Shown: positions 1-7,578, numbered from the stretch's first letter. The stretch: DNA of 29,194 nt from CAYMDD01 sp964409675 (GCA_964409675.1 CAYPEF010000015.1:1-29194); one strand, 5' to 3'. A program made the numbers and translations. Notes: generated by a model not told the origin, from the letters alone.

Positions 1-18
1 GCCTTTATTGCGTTCTCT

Positions 19-1146
19 ATGTCCCGGAAATTAAGTTTTTCTCAGCGAATTCAGGAAGTAAACTGGTTTTTTATTGGGCTGGTAATGTTCCTGGCGGGAA
101 TTGGCATTATCATGATGCTTTCTGCAGGCGGTGGAAATTTCCGCGAATTGGCCATGCCGCAACTGATCCGCCTGATTCTGGGTGTTGGCCTGATGATGGG
201 AGTGGCACTGACGCCGCAAGCGATTTTATACCGATATGCGTATGTTATATATTTTCTTGGCGTATTGGCATTAGTGGCGGTTGATATCATGGGGCATATC
301 GGCATGGGGGCGAAGCGCTGGATTAACCTTGGCGGCATGAATTTGCAACCGTCTGAATTCATGAAGCTGGCGGTGATTCTGGCACTGGCCCGGTATTTTC
401 ATAGCAAGCATATTGATGATATCAGGCGTTTTGTATTTCTTATTCCGCCGGTGCTGATGCTTGTCATTCCGGCGGTGCTGATCCTGCGACAGCCGAATCT
501 GGGCACGACAATTGTAACCGTATCGGTTGGGGGGGTGATCTGTTTTGCTGCAGGGGTAAGGCTACGCTATTTCATTGGCGCTATTACAGCAGTGGTGCTG
601 GCGGCGCCGGTGGCATGGCAGTTCATGCATGATTATCAGAAGCGCCGGGTGCTGACATTTCTTGATCCTTCGCAGGACCCGCTCGGGGCGGGGTACAATA
701 TCCTGCAATCCATGATCGCCATCGGCTCCGGGGGAATGTTCGGCAAGGGGTTCCTGAAGGGCTCGCAAGGTCAGCTTAATTTCCTGCCTGAAAAACATAC
801 GGATTTTATTTTTACCATGTTTGCGGAAGAATGGGGATTCATCGGGTCCATGGTGTTACTGGGGCTTTATGCGCTCCTGATGGCTTTCGGGATTTTTACC
901 GCCATCAACAGCCGGAATAATTTTGGTAGCCTGGTGGCGATAGGCGTTACTTTTCTGATTTTTATTCATTTGTTTATCAATATGGCAATGGTGATGGGGA
1001 TGGTGCCGGTGGTGGGATTGCCACTGCCGTTTCTCTCTTATGGCGGCAGTATCATGTTTTCCGCGATGATCGGCATGGGGTTGCTCCTTAACTCGCATAT
1101 AAACCGTGATAAACAGCTGATTCTGACAAGAAAAGAGTTTATCTAA
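19..1146 (+). CDS. rodA: RodA, SEDS-family peptidoglycan glycosyltransferase
   Basis: Polytopic inner-membrane protein of 375 residues, the usual length for RodA. SEDS proteins polymerise lipid II into glycan strands and work with a class B penicillin-binding protein (PBP2) in the elongasome that keeps rod shape. Visible signatures are the WINLGG...LQPSEFMKLA block at about residues 101-117, the LDPSQDPLGAGYNILQS block at 215-231, and FLPEKHTDFIF at 255-265. Asp262 in the last matches the catalytic Asp of E. coli RodA. The end carries GLPLPFLSYGGS. RodA rather than FtsW is favoured by the HTDFIF motif. The frame is open to the left edge of the window and no clear ribosome site precedes the ATG, so the start is the first in-window Met and could lie further upstream. 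The gene ends in TAATG, 86 bases before the next gene. Confidence 0.95.
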   Translation: MSRKLSFSQRIQEVNWFFIGLVMFLAGIGIIMMLSAGGGNFRELAMPQLIRLILGVGLMMGVALTPQAILYRYAYVIYFLGVLALVAVDIMGHIGMGAKRWINLGGMNLQPSEFMKLAVILALARYFHSKHIDDIRRFVFLIPPVLMLVIPAVLILRQPNLGTTIVTVSVGGVICFAAGVRLRYFIGAITAVVLAAPVAWQFMHDYQKRRVLTFLDPSQDPLGAGYNILQSMIAIGSGGMFGKGFLKGSQGQLNFLPEKHTDFIFTMFAEEWGFIGSMVLLGLYALLMAFGIFTAINSRNNFGSLVAIGVTFLIFIHLFINMAMVMGMVPVVGLPLPFLSYGGSIMFSAMIGMGLLLNSHINRDKQLILTRKEFI

Positions 1147-1232
1147 TGGCCGGCATTCGTTACTATGCTGTTTTTATTAATGCGGGGGTGCATTCCGGCA
1201 TCGAAGCAGAATGTTGATGGATGTGATTTGCC

Positions 1233-2303
1233 ATGCTGGATGCGACACCTCATACACACCCTCCGAAAAAGACGGATGCGCAGCCGCATAGCCATGCCTA
1301 TGCGGCGCTGGATCTGGGGACGAATAATTGCCGTCTGCTGATTGCATCGCATATCCAGGAACCGCATTACACAGCTAAGCCGCCGTCGCTGAAAGTGATC
1401 GATAGTTTCTCGCGGATTGTGCGGTTAGGGGAAGGCGTGAGCCAAACGGGAAAGCTTTCGGAAGAAGCCATGGAACGCACGATTTCAGCGCTTGGCATAT
1501 GCAAGAAAAAACTGGAGCGCCACCCGATTGCGCGGGCGCGGTTCGTGGCGACGGAAGCATGCAGGCGCGCGCAGAACAGCAAGGATTTCCTGTCACGCGT
1601 GCATGATGTTACCGGCCTTGATATCGATATCATTTCGGCAGAAGAAGAAGCGCGACTGGCATTTCTGGGGTGCGCCTCATTGCTTACGCAAAATTCGCAA
1701 CGGGCTATCGTATTCGATATTGGCGGCGGCAGCACGAAGCTGATGTGGGTGGATGTTGATCATGTCAAGAAGCGCAGCCAGCCGGAGCATCGTCAATCGA
1801 ACGACCATAGCATTACCGACTGGCTTTCCATTGACTCGGGAGTAATGAACCTGGCGGACCGGTTCGGCGGGCATGCCTTTGCAGAGGTGGCGTTTAACGA
1901 TATGGTGAAATATATCGCCGACCGGTTGCTGCCGTTTGACAAGGCCAACCAGATTCGCGATACGATCGGCAACTCCAAGGTGCAACTGCTTTCCACCTCG
2001 GGGACGGTTACCACTCTTGCCGCCATCCACCTGGAATTGCCGCGCTATGACCGCACCCGCATCGATGGTATTAAGCTGGAGCTGGGCGATGTGCGCAATA
2101 CCATTCAGAAATTGCTTTCCATGCGTCCCTCCGAGCGGTTCAATCATCCCTGCATCGGGCCTGACCGGGCGGATTTCATTATTTCGGGCTGCGCAATTTT
2201 CGAAGCCATCAGCCGTACCTGGCCCACCGGGGAGATTACTATTGCCGATCGCGGCGTACGGGAGGGCATTATTATTTCACTGATGCACCCCAATGAGCAC
2301 TGA
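1233..2303 (+). CDS. Ppx/GppA-family exopolyphosphatase / pppGpp phosphatase
   Basis: Protein of 356 residues in the ASKHA fold family that hydrolyses terminal phosphates of polyphosphate (Ppx) or converts pppGpp to ppGpp (GppA). Phosphate-binding and catalytic blocks are visible: ALDLGTNNCRLLIA at 25-38, VATEACRRA at 105-113, IISAEEEARLAFLG at 133-146, and the glycine-rich FDIGGGSTKL at 161-170, with a later STSGTVTTLAA loop. It is the short N-terminal-only form, without the HD-like C-terminal domain of E. coli Ppx, as is common in alphaproteobacteria. The first 22 residues are His/Pro-rich and extend beyond the core, so a later start cannot be excluded. The 3' end overlaps rlmE by 11 bases, so the two are probably co-transcribed and translationally coupled. 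The sequence does not tell Ppx from GppA activity. Confidence 0.93.
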   Translation: MLDATPHTHPPKKTDAQPHSHAYAALDLGTNNCRLLIASHIQEPHYTAKPPSLKVIDSFSRIVRLGEGVSQTGKLSEEAMERTISALGICKKKLERHPIARARFVATEACRRAQNSKDFLSRVHDVTGLDIDIISAEEEARLAFLGCASLLTQNSQRAIVFDIGGGSTKLMWVDVDHVKKRSQPEHRQSNDHSITDWLSIDSGVMNLADRFGGHAFAEVAFNDMVKYIADRLLPFDKANQIRDTIGNSKVQLLSTSGTVTTLAAIHLELPRYDRTRIDGIKLELGDVRNTIQKLLSMRPSERFNHPCIGPDRADFIISGCAIFEAISRTWPTGEITIADRGVREGIIISLMHPNEH

Positions 2304-2991
2304 TAAGCGTTCTTCCAGCCGTACCGCCTCGGTAAAAGTGCGCACGGCCAAGGGGCGGCGGCTTTCTTCCACCTTATGGTTGCAGCGGCAGCTGAATGAT
2401 CCTTACGTGCAGAAAGCGCGCAAGGAGGGATATCGCTCGCGCGCGGCCTATAAGCTGATCGAGCTGGATGAGAAGTTTCATTTCCTGAAGCCTGGGCAAT
2501 GCGTGATCGATCTTGGCGCGGCGCCGGGAGGCTGGACACAGGTAGCGGTGGAGCGCACGCATGCGACGGATGAGAAAGCGCGCAAAAAAGGGGTTGTGGT
2601 GGGAATAGACCTGCTGGAGATTTCGCCTATCGGCGGCGCTGCGCTGCTGCAAAATGATTTTATGGATGACGCCGTGCCGGAGCTTATCAAAGCGGCGGCG
2701 GGTGGTCCTGCCGATATCGTGCTTTCCGATATGGCACCGAATACCACCGGGCATCCGGGCACGGACCATCTGCGTATCATGGGGCTGTGTGAGGCCGCTT
2801 TCGAGTTCGCCTGCCAGGTGCTGAAGCCGGAGGGCGTGTTTGTCGCCAAGGTATTCCAGGGCGGGGCGGAGAAAGAACTGCTGATACAGATGAAGCAGCG
2901 CTTCAAAGTGGTTAAGCATGCTAAGCCGAAGGCCAGCCGGGCGGATTCATCGGAGATGTATGTGGTAGCTACCGGATACCGGCCTGCATGA
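2293..2991 (+). CDS. rlmE: RlmE, 23S rRNA (uridine-2'-O)-methyltransferase
   Basis: RrmJ/FtsJ-type SAM-dependent methyltransferase that 2'-O-methylates the A-loop uridine of 23S rRNA (U2552 in E. coli) late in 50S assembly. It has 232 residues, slightly longer than E. coli because of a basic N-terminal tail (residues 1-25, Arg/Lys/Ser-rich) likely to contact rRNA. The SAM-binding motif VIDLGAAPGGWTQVA lies at 71-85. The K-D-K-E catalytic tetrad is complete: Lys54 (YRSRAAYKL), Asp146 (VLSDMAPN), Lys186 (FVAKVFQGG) and Glu221 (SSEMYVVATGYR). It starts inside the end of the Ppx/GppA gene and ends in an ATGA overlap with the lipoprotein gene, so the three form one operon. Confidence 0.97.
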   Translation: MSTDKRSSSRTASVKVRTAKGRRLSSTLWLQRQLNDPYVQKARKEGYRSRAAYKLIELDEKFHFLKPGQCVIDLGAAPGGWTQVAVERTHATDEKARKKGVVVGIDLLEISPIGGAALLQNDFMDDAVPELIKAAAGGPADIVLSDMAPNTTGHPGTDHLRIMGLCEAAFEFACQVLKPEGVFVAKVFQGGAEKELLIQMKQRFKVVKHAKPKASRADSSEMYVVATGYRPA

Positions 2992-3980
2992 TAAAAGCGT
3001 TTGCTCGGCATTGTGTGCTGCTCATGGGGCTATTGCTTGCCGCCTGCTCGCCGCAGGTGCAGCCCAGGATGCAGGCCGTACAGCAGGCTGAACTTAGCGC
3101 GGATGCATTTAAAACCGCTGATGGGGCAGTGCTTCCGGTGAAGGTATGGGCTAGCGCGCAGGAGCGTCCTGATGCAGTGATCATCGCCCTGCACGGTTTC
3201 AACGATTACAGTAACGCCTTCCGGCTGCCTGGCGAATATCTGAGCGCTCACGGTATCACCGTTCTTGCCTTCGATCAGCGCGGATTCGGTGCTACCGGTA
3301 TGTCGGGCATCTGGGGTGGGCGAGAAAATCTCATTGCGGATGTGCATGATATGATCGCTGCCATGCATTCAGCCTATCCGGGAGTGCCGCTCTATCTTTT
3401 AGGTGAAAGCATGGGAGGGGCGGTAGCTATTAATGCAGCGGCAGCGGGTAATACAGGCGTGGACGGGATCATTGTGTCTGCACCGGCACTATGGGGAGGC
3501 TCGCTTATCTATGAGATCTATCATGCGGCGCTGTGGACGGTGGCGCATACGTTTCCGGAAAAGCGATTCACCGGTAAAGACCTGAAGATACTTGCAACCG
3601 ATAATATCCCATTGCTGCAAGCAATGGCAAAGGACCCGCTGGTGCAAAAGAGCGCCCGAGCGGATGCAATTTACGGATTGGTCGGCATGATGCAGGAAGC
3701 GTATGCCAATATCGGTCAGTTGGATGTACCGATGCTGATTCTATACGGCAGGCGTGATCAGGTGATTCCGCCGACGCCGATTGAGATGGCGGTAGCCGGC
3801 ATTCGGCAAGCAGGGTGCACAGTGATTTATTATCCGGAAGGGTACCATATGCTCATGCGCGATGTGCGTGCCGCACGCGTGGATCAGGACATTGTTGACT
3901 GGGTGCGGAAAATGCCGCAACAGGGTAACTTGCAGAATCATTCGCAGCAAGGATGCGCAACCTATGTACGACCGTTCTGA
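2988..3980 (+). CDS. Lipoprotein alpha/beta hydrolase, monoacylglycerol lipase-like
   Basis: 330-residue envelope lipoprotein. A type II signal peptide with lipobox LLAAC places the lipidated Cys at residue 20. The rest is an alpha/beta hydrolase of the Hydrolase_4 / serine aminopeptidase S33 type: oxyanion-loop ALHGFNDYSNAF (67-78), DQRGFGATG (96-104), nucleophile elbow LLGESMGGA with Ser141, Asp257 in ILYGRRDQVIPP and His287 in EGYHMLMRD. All three catalytic residues are present. The family includes monoacylglycerol lipases and lysophospholipases; the substrate here cannot be read from sequence. The ATG lies in the rlmE stop (ATGA), and the 3' end overlaps the next gene by 17 bases, so it is translated within the same operon. 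The last 25 residues lie beyond the usual fold and are Gln/Asn-rich. Confidence 0.9.
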   Translation: MIKAFARHCVLLMGLLLAACSPQVQPRMQAVQQAELSADAFKTADGAVLPVKVWASAQERPDAVIIALHGFNDYSNAFRLPGEYLSAHGITVLAFDQRGFGATGMSGIWGGRENLIADVHDMIAAMHSAYPGVPLYLLGESMGGAVAINAAAAGNTGVDGIIVSAPALWGGSLIYEIYHAALWTVAHTFPEKRFTGKDLKILATDNIPLLQAMAKDPLVQKSARADAIYGLVGMMQEAYANIGQLDVPMLILYGRRDQVIPPTPIEMAVAGIRQAGCTVIYYPEGYHMLMRDVRAARVDQDIVDWVRKMPQQGNLQNHSQQGCATYVRPF

Positions 3981-5472
3981 AGAAGCATGGTTTATCCCCC
4001 AGCATCCACGTGCGCTTGCAAGCGGGTTTCTGATTTTTATTATCATCGGGACGATTTGTTATTTGAGTGTTTACCAGTCGATGATTTTTATCGATGGAGA
4101 TTCGCCGTGGCATCTGGCTACTGGTGATTACATACGGCATCATGGGTTTCCGGATACCGATCCCTGGTCGTTTACCGCAGGGCAATACCGATGGTATAAT
4201 CTTTCCTGGCTTTATGATGTGGCAATCAGCCATGTTGCCGGTGCCGTGGGAATAGAAGGGTTATTGCTTTGCATAATTGCGCTGACAGCGTTAATCAGCG
4301 CTCTGATGCTGGCTCATTCCTTGAAATCGGGATACGGTTTTATTGCTGCGGGACTTGCGGCTCTGTTACTTTTAATGGCCTGCAAACCGGCGCTTAATAT
4401 TCGTCCGCAGTATGCCAGCATGCTGCTTACCGCATTTTTTTATATTCACCTGCACTCCTTCAGGCAGCGATCAACTGCATGGGCTTTGGCACCTTTGCCG
4501 TTATATATGATACTCTGGGTGAATGTTCACGGCGCGTTCATTGTGGCGTTTACGCTTTTGGGCGCGTTCGGATTGGAGGCATTGATCTGGCGGAGGAAAA
4601 AGGACGTTATTGCGATTGCGGCAATCAGCGCGGCATGCGCTGTTGCGACGGTATGTAATCCATATGGGCTAGAAATTTATGAAGGCGCGTTGCGCACGCT
4701 GGGAAGCGGCCTGGGGCAGGGGTATATTTCCGAATGGAGGCCGGCCAGTCTTTTTAAGCAGCCCCTTACCTATGTTTATTTATTGGTATTGCTATTTGTG
4801 CCGCATTGCTTCATTCGCTCCAGGCCTGCGGATATGGTGCTCGGCGTGTTCTGGTCTTTGATGGCGATTCAATCATATCGATATCTTGGCTTTCAGTCGA
4901 TTATTATGACGCCGCTTGTGGCGGCGACACTGCATGCGCGTCTTGCTGCCAGTAGGGTTGGCACCTGGTATCTGGCAAAAACAGTCGAATATACGGCTGA
5001 CTTTTCCCGGAAGCGGGTGGCGGGCGCATTGGGATTGTGCTATGTTTTAGTGCTCCTTGGCTTGTCATACACGCCGTTAAGGCATATGGTATGGACTCAA
5101 CCGCTGCTTGATTCTAAGCAGTACCCGGCGGATGAAATCGCCTATATTGGCCGGTCATTTCCCGGAAAACCGGTATTTAACCATTATAACTATGGTGGAC
5201 TGGTTATTTTTCAGGCCGGGGATAAGCTGAAGCCAATGATTGACGGGAGGGCTGATACGGCTTATCCGGAGGCGGTGATTGAGGAATACCTGAATCTTGA
5301 GCGGTTTAACGAGGGTTGGGAGGCGACGCTTGATAAATATAATATCGAGGTTGCATTGCTACCCAAAGAATTCAAGCCATCCTATCATCTGGTAAAATAT
5401 GCAGGCTGGATGCTGGAATATGCAGGGCCGGTGGCAAATGTATATGTAAAACAAAAACCCGCTGCGCAGTGA
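3964..5472 (+). CDS. Polytopic membrane protein, GT-C glycosyltransferase-like
   Basis: Integral membrane protein of 502 residues with about ten hydrophobic segments. The start is taken at the ATG preceded by AAGGA at 3949-3953; the same frame runs further upstream inside the hydrolase gene, but that stretch is not plausible coding. Near the N terminus it has GDSPWHLATGDYIRHHGFP, followed by TDPWS and a WYNLSWLYD stretch; near the C terminus NHYNYGGLVIFQAG and MIDGRADTAYPE. This pattern (acidic first loop, many membrane spans, conserved GG and DGR near the end) recalls the large group of uncharacterised GT-C-like proteins related to dolichyl-phosphate-mannose transferases, which use polyprenyl-phosphate sugars at the periplasmic face. 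I infer this from the pattern only. A role in glycosylating an envelope polymer or pilin would fit the neighbours but is unproven. The stop lies inside the terminator hairpin. Confidence 0.75.
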   Translation: MYDRSEEAWFIPQHPRALASGFLIFIIIGTICYLSVYQSMIFIDGDSPWHLATGDYIRHHGFPDTDPWSFTAGQYRWYNLSWLYDVAISHVAGAVGIEGLLLCIIALTALISALMLAHSLKSGYGFIAAGLAALLLLMACKPALNIRPQYASMLLTAFFYIHLHSFRQRSTAWALAPLPLYMILWVNVHGAFIVAFTLLGAFGLEALIWRRKKDVIAIAAISAACAVATVCNPYGLEIYEGALRTLGSGLGQGYISEWRPASLFKQPLTYVYLLVLLFVPHCFIRSRPADMVLGVFWSLMAIQSYRYLGFQSIIMTPLVAATLHARLAASRVGTWYLAKTVEYTADFSRKRVAGALGLCYVLVLLGLSYTPLRHMVWTQPLLDSKQYPADEIAYIGRSFPGKPVFNHYNYGGLVIFQAGDKLKPMIDGRADTAYPEAVIEEYLNLERFNEGWEATLDKYNIEVALLPKEFKPSYHLVKYAGWMLEYAGPVANVYVKQKPAAQ

Positions 5473-5488
5473 ATGTGCAGCGGGTTTT
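5454..5488. terminator. Bidirectional intrinsic terminator between convergent genes
   Basis: Perfect 12-bp inverted repeat, AAAACCCGCTGC at 5454-5465 and GCAGCGGGTTTT at 5477-5488, with an 11-nt loop. The T-run follows the stem on the + strand, and the A-run before it gives a T-run on the - strand. It therefore serves both the membrane protein gene (whose stop is in the loop) and the Flp pilin gene arriving from the right. Confidence 0.9.
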
Positions 5489-5511
5489 GTGTATGGATAA
5501 CGACGCTTCGA

Positions 5512-5676
5512 TTAGCGAGCGAGGTTATCGCTTACGTTGGTGAACGTGTTGTTCAGGTTTCCGCCCAGAGCACGCAGAGCGATAATGATAACAACGGCGA
5601 TAAGAGCAGCGATCAGACCGTATTCGATTGCGGTTGCGCCTTCTTCATCTTTCATAAAGCGGATAAGGTTTTTCAT
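5512..5676 (-). CDS. Flp/Fap-type pilin (first copy)
   Basis: 54-residue major-pilin precursor of the Flp (type IVb, tight adherence) family, assembled by the Tad secretion machinery into adhesive fibres. The start is the ATG at 5676, preceded by AAGGA; the frame runs further upstream but that part has no pilin character. The short basic leader MKNLIRFMKDEEG ends at Gly13, the predicted cleavage site of a TadV/CpaA-type prepilin peptidase. Mature Ala14 begins ATAIEYGLIAALIAVV, with the conserved Glu18-Tyr19 pair and one hydrophobic helix, then a short polar tail. No tad/cpa assembly genes are in this window. It lies downstream of a second, more divergent pilin gene on the same strand. Confidence 0.95.
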   Translation of the reverse strand: MKNLIRFMKDEEGATAIEYGLIAALIAVVIIIALRALGGNLNNTFTNVSDNLAR

Positions 5677-5729
5677 AATGGATTCCTTGACTACTGTTAA
5701 ATACACGCTGAACCGATCAGCTAGTGGTA

Positions 5730-5758
5730 GGTATAGCACAGTTGATTTGAATTTGCAA
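5730..5758 (-). promoter_or_regulatory. Candidate sigma70-type promoter of the first Flp pilin gene
   Basis: On the - strand TTGCAA (5758-5753) and TATACC (5735-5730) are spaced by 17 nt, and a TG dinucleotide one base before the -10 makes it extended. The match is 4/6 for both boxes. Predicted transcripts would start near 5724, about 48 nt before the pilin ATG. Confidence 0.45.
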
Positions 5759-5798
5759 TGGTGGAAATAAAAAAAATCGAGTTAAATCAAAGGGTTTT

Positions 5799-5813
5799 TT
5801 AATAAAATTTTAA
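5799..5813 (-). promoter_or_regulatory. CtrA-like box upstream of first Flp pilin gene
   Basis: TTAATAAAATTTTAA is a perfect TTAA-N7-TTAA, the full-site consensus of the alphaproteobacterial cell-cycle regulator CtrA. It lies between the two pilin genes, about 40 bases upstream of the candidate -35. The surroundings are AT-rich, so a chance match is possible; CtrA control of pilA in Caulobacter gives a known parallel. Confidence 0.45.
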
Positions 5814-5856
5814 GCAAATATTAGGGTTTTAGAAACAAATCATATACTTCCGTGGC

Positions 5857-6024
5857 TTAGCGCACTACGGCAGTGGCTATTTCGGAATAGAAATTATTAT
5901 TAAGATTTTCTCCGACCGCGCCAACCCCAACAATAATAAAAATAGACACAATAGACGCAATTAGCGCATACTCAATAGAAGTAGCGCCGCTTTGACTTTT
6001 TAGCAGTGCGGTAAATTTGCGCAT
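5857..6024 (-). CDS. Flp/Fap-type pilin (second copy, 55 aa)
   Basis: Short gene read directly from the - strand. The 55-residue product begins MRKFTALLKSQSG and continues ATSIEYALIASIVSIFII. It aligns without gaps to the neighbouring pilin over the leader: cleavage Gly at residue 13, Ala14, and Glu18-Tyr19, followed by a hydrophobic helix and NLNNNFYSEIA, which matches NLNNTFTNVS of the other copy. The helix is Ile/Ser-rich instead of Ala/Leu-rich, so this is a diverged paralogue, not a recent duplicate. It could be a minor pilin or an alternative subunit. The gene has its own CtrA-like promoter upstream. No strong Shine-Dalgarno precedes the ATG. Confidence 0.93.
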   Translation of the reverse strand: MRKFTALLKSQSGATSIEYALIASIVSIFIIVGVGAVGENLNNNFYSEIATAVVR

Positions 6025-6055
6025 AAATTTAAATCAGAGCATTGTTCTTGTATTC

Positions 6056-6088
6056 ATTAAACCATTAAACCAATTAATCTTTGGTTAA
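6056..6088 (-). promoter_or_regulatory. CtrA-like box and -10 element of second Flp pilin gene
   Basis: On the - strand TTAACCAAAGATTAA (6088-6074) fits TTAA-N7-TTAA and includes the TTAACCA half-site favoured by CtrA. Exactly 12 nt downstream lies TTTAAT (6061-6056), a 5/6 match to the -10 consensus. In Caulobacter, CtrA-activated promoters place the box over the -35 region, as here. Additional TTAA half-sites at 6057 and 6065 are present. Transcription would start about 25 nt before the pilin ATG. Confidence 0.55.
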
Positions 6089-6099
6089 TATTTGCTTCT

Positions 6100-6567
6100 T
6101 TATTTGTGCCATAATGCCTGAAGTGTACATAAGCCGTGGATTGTTGCTTCAAATTCAGTGGCATAAGATTTTATTCCGAGTTTTATGCGACGTGTTGGGT
6201 GTGGTATGTGGTTGTAGACGATAAAATCAAGAATTATTGTGTGAAGGCCTTCCTTTTTCAGGTGGTGAATGGCTTCCATGTATTCCTTTTCACGTTCCTG
6301 GCGCCATTCAAGCGTATCATTGCGTGCATATGCATTCGCATGGGCTATGATGCTGCTGCTTAAGCTGCCGGTCCCGTAACGCAATGTATGAAGCCAGCGG
6401 AAATGGATGCAGCACCAGTGCTGTTCCGGGGAGATAATATCTTTCTCCAGATAGAGATCGATTGCCTCTTTGGTCAGATTATAACTACGCTTTAATTGCA
6501 GCTCCGGTGTGCCGAAGTCGATGGATACGATTTCTCTTCGCGGGCGGCCGCGCTTGTTCCATTTCAT
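6100..6567 (-). CDS. Unrecognised small basic protein, possibly phage-related
   Basis: 155-residue soluble protein that I do not recognise. It begins with a basic patch, MKWNKRGRPRRE, that resembles an AT-hook-like or nucleic-acid-binding tail (GRPRR). It continues with GTPELQLKRSYNLTKEAIDLYLEKDIISPEQ, a helical region that could form a helix-turn-helix. Central residues CCIHFRWLHTLRYGTG and a later FIVYNHIPHPTRR are aromatic and His-rich. AAGG lies 6-7 nt before the ATG. It sits 8 bases downstream of the 137-residue gene on the same strand, so the two are probably co-transcribed, next to a terminase. Small terminase subunit or regulator are possibilities I cannot confirm. Confidence 0.7.
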   Translation of the reverse strand: MKWNKRGRPRREIVSIDFGTPELQLKRSYNLTKEAIDLYLEKDIISPEQHWCCIHFRWLHTLRYGTGSLSSSIIAHANAYARNDTLEWRQEREKEYMEAIHHLKKEGLHTIILDFIVYNHIPHPTRRIKLGIKSYATEFEATIHGLCTLQALWHK

Positions 6568-6575
6568 GGTGCGCC

Positions 6576-6989
6576 TTATGCTTTGCGTTGAATATGATGC
6601 ACGGTCGGAGAATTGATCTTTTCTTTTTCCTGGATTTCTTCTTTGGTCTTTTTAGTGCGCTTGGAGCCGCAACCAGCTTCGGCTCGCCACTTGCAGCCGC
6701 GGCTTAACGCCTGCTTGATCTTTTTCCTGATAACCTCCGGATCCAGCCCGGCATAATCGCATACGAGCACGAAATCCTTGCCGGTTCCGTTCAGCCAGTG
6801 CAACGCCTGTGTTTTATGATATCTTTCGCTGACTTTAGCTGAATTGCTTGCGGCGTCTTCCAGAGCCTGCAGGATAACGGCGCGCCATAACGCCTGCTCA
6901 CCGCGGGTTGGGTTTTGTTTCTGATGGTCAGAACAGGTGTCAGATGTATCTAGGAGAGAGTCGGGATGGCTGGATGTATACGTTTTCAT
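6576..6989 (-). CDS. Unrecognised phage-type small protein (possible DNA-binding)
   Basis: 137 residues. The core, RGEQALWRAVILQALEDAAS at 29-48, followed by ALHWLN at about 63-68 and DFVLVCDYAGLDPEVIRKKI at about 72-91, is helical. It resembles small proteins seen in alphaproteobacterial prophages, where a W.AVI.QA..DA segment precedes a DF..VC..AG.DP..VR segment that looks like a helix-turn-helix. I know the pattern but no function. The C terminus is a Lys/Glu-rich tail (KRTKKTKEEIQEKEK). AGGGA about 9 nt before the ATG is a good ribosome site. First gene of a two-gene - strand unit upstream of the terminase; a regulatory or packaging role is only a guess. Confidence 0.75.
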   Translation of the reverse strand: MKTYTSSHPDSLLDTSDTCSDHQKQNPTRGEQALWRAVILQALEDAASNSAKVSERYHKTQALHWLNGTGKDFVLVCDYAGLDPEVIRKKIKQALSRGCKWRAEAGCGSKRTKKTKEEIQEKEKINSPTVHHIQRKA

Positions 6990-6993
6990 ATCG

Positions 6994-7022
6994 AATAATC
7001 CCTGTCATTAAGAGAGATTATT
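6994..7022. promoter_or_regulatory. Inverted repeat just upstream of the 137-residue gene
   Basis: AATAATC (6994-7000) and GATTATT (7016-7022) form a perfect 7-bp inverted repeat with a 15-nt spacer, directly before the start codon in an AT-rich leader. It could be an operator. The left arm is next to the ribosome-binding AGGGA. Confidence 0.3.
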
Positions 7023-7073
7023 GGATATATCTTTAAAATTTATACGTCAAGATAAAAAATAAGATTTATCGTA

Positions 7074-7547
7074 TTAATGCGGCATTTGTGTACCATGGCA
7101 TGGCATTGAGGCGTTATTTTCCATGAGTTCATATAGCAGGCGCTCTTCATGGGTTTGCTGTGAAACATGGAGGGGGCGGACTTTCAGGTTTTGATAGCGT
7201 TCATAAAACGCCATGGCGCCTGAGGCATTGTCCATTTCCTCGCTGGTTTTCTCAATCATGTCAAGGATACTATAACCCTCTGGATCATCGAATACATTTC
7301 CATCAGCTATGTAACCATTAACCGCCTCTTGCAATTCGTTTTGGGTAAGCCAGCATAAAGGCGTGGTCAGCATTGAGCGCAATTGTCTGATGACCTCTTC
7401 CGGCACAGTTACTCCGTTAATGGAACTCATTTCTCCGTTGGGTGAGACATTGTCATTTGATGAAGGTTTTCTGTGGATTGCAATAAGGCATGCGTCTTCG
7501 ACATTGTTGGATAAATCCGAAAACCATTGCAGATAGGAGCTTAACAT
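7074..7547 (-). CDS. Unrecognised 157-residue protein
   Basis: Acidic soluble protein that I do not recognise. It has no membrane segment or signal peptide. Visible stretches are VTVPEEVIRQLRSMLTTPL at about 47-65, LTQNELQEAVNGYIADGNVFDDPEGYS, and an acidic helix IEKTSEEMDNASGAMAFYERY. GGGAA about 5 nt before the ATG supports the start, and a perfect TATAAT lies 32 bases upstream. It is the first - strand gene diverging from the terminase, separated from it by 218 bases, which is the usual place for a phage regulator or early gene. That is context only. Confidence 0.7.
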   Translation of the reverse strand: MLSSYLQWFSDLSNNVEDACLIAIHRKPSSNDNVSPNGEMSSINGVTVPEEVIRQLRSMLTTPLCWLTQNELQEAVNGYIADGNVFDDPEGYSILDMIEKTSEEMDNASGAMAFYERYQNLKVRPLHVSQQTHEERLLYELMENNASMPCHGTQMPH

Positions 7548-7578
7548 CGATTTCCCGGCATAGTGCGAATACAGGTGT

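Noticed and set aside
2..34. Possible end of an upstream PBP2 gene overlapping rodA
   Set aside because: Only ten codons are visible and they show no recognisable motif.
1146..1217. 23-codon frame overlapping the rodA stop (TAATG)
   Set aside because: Too short, no protein pattern, and no support beyond the overlap.
5473..5770. Plus-strand frames over the first pilin gene
   Set aside because: They are antisense to a clear Flp pilin and have no protein pattern of their own.
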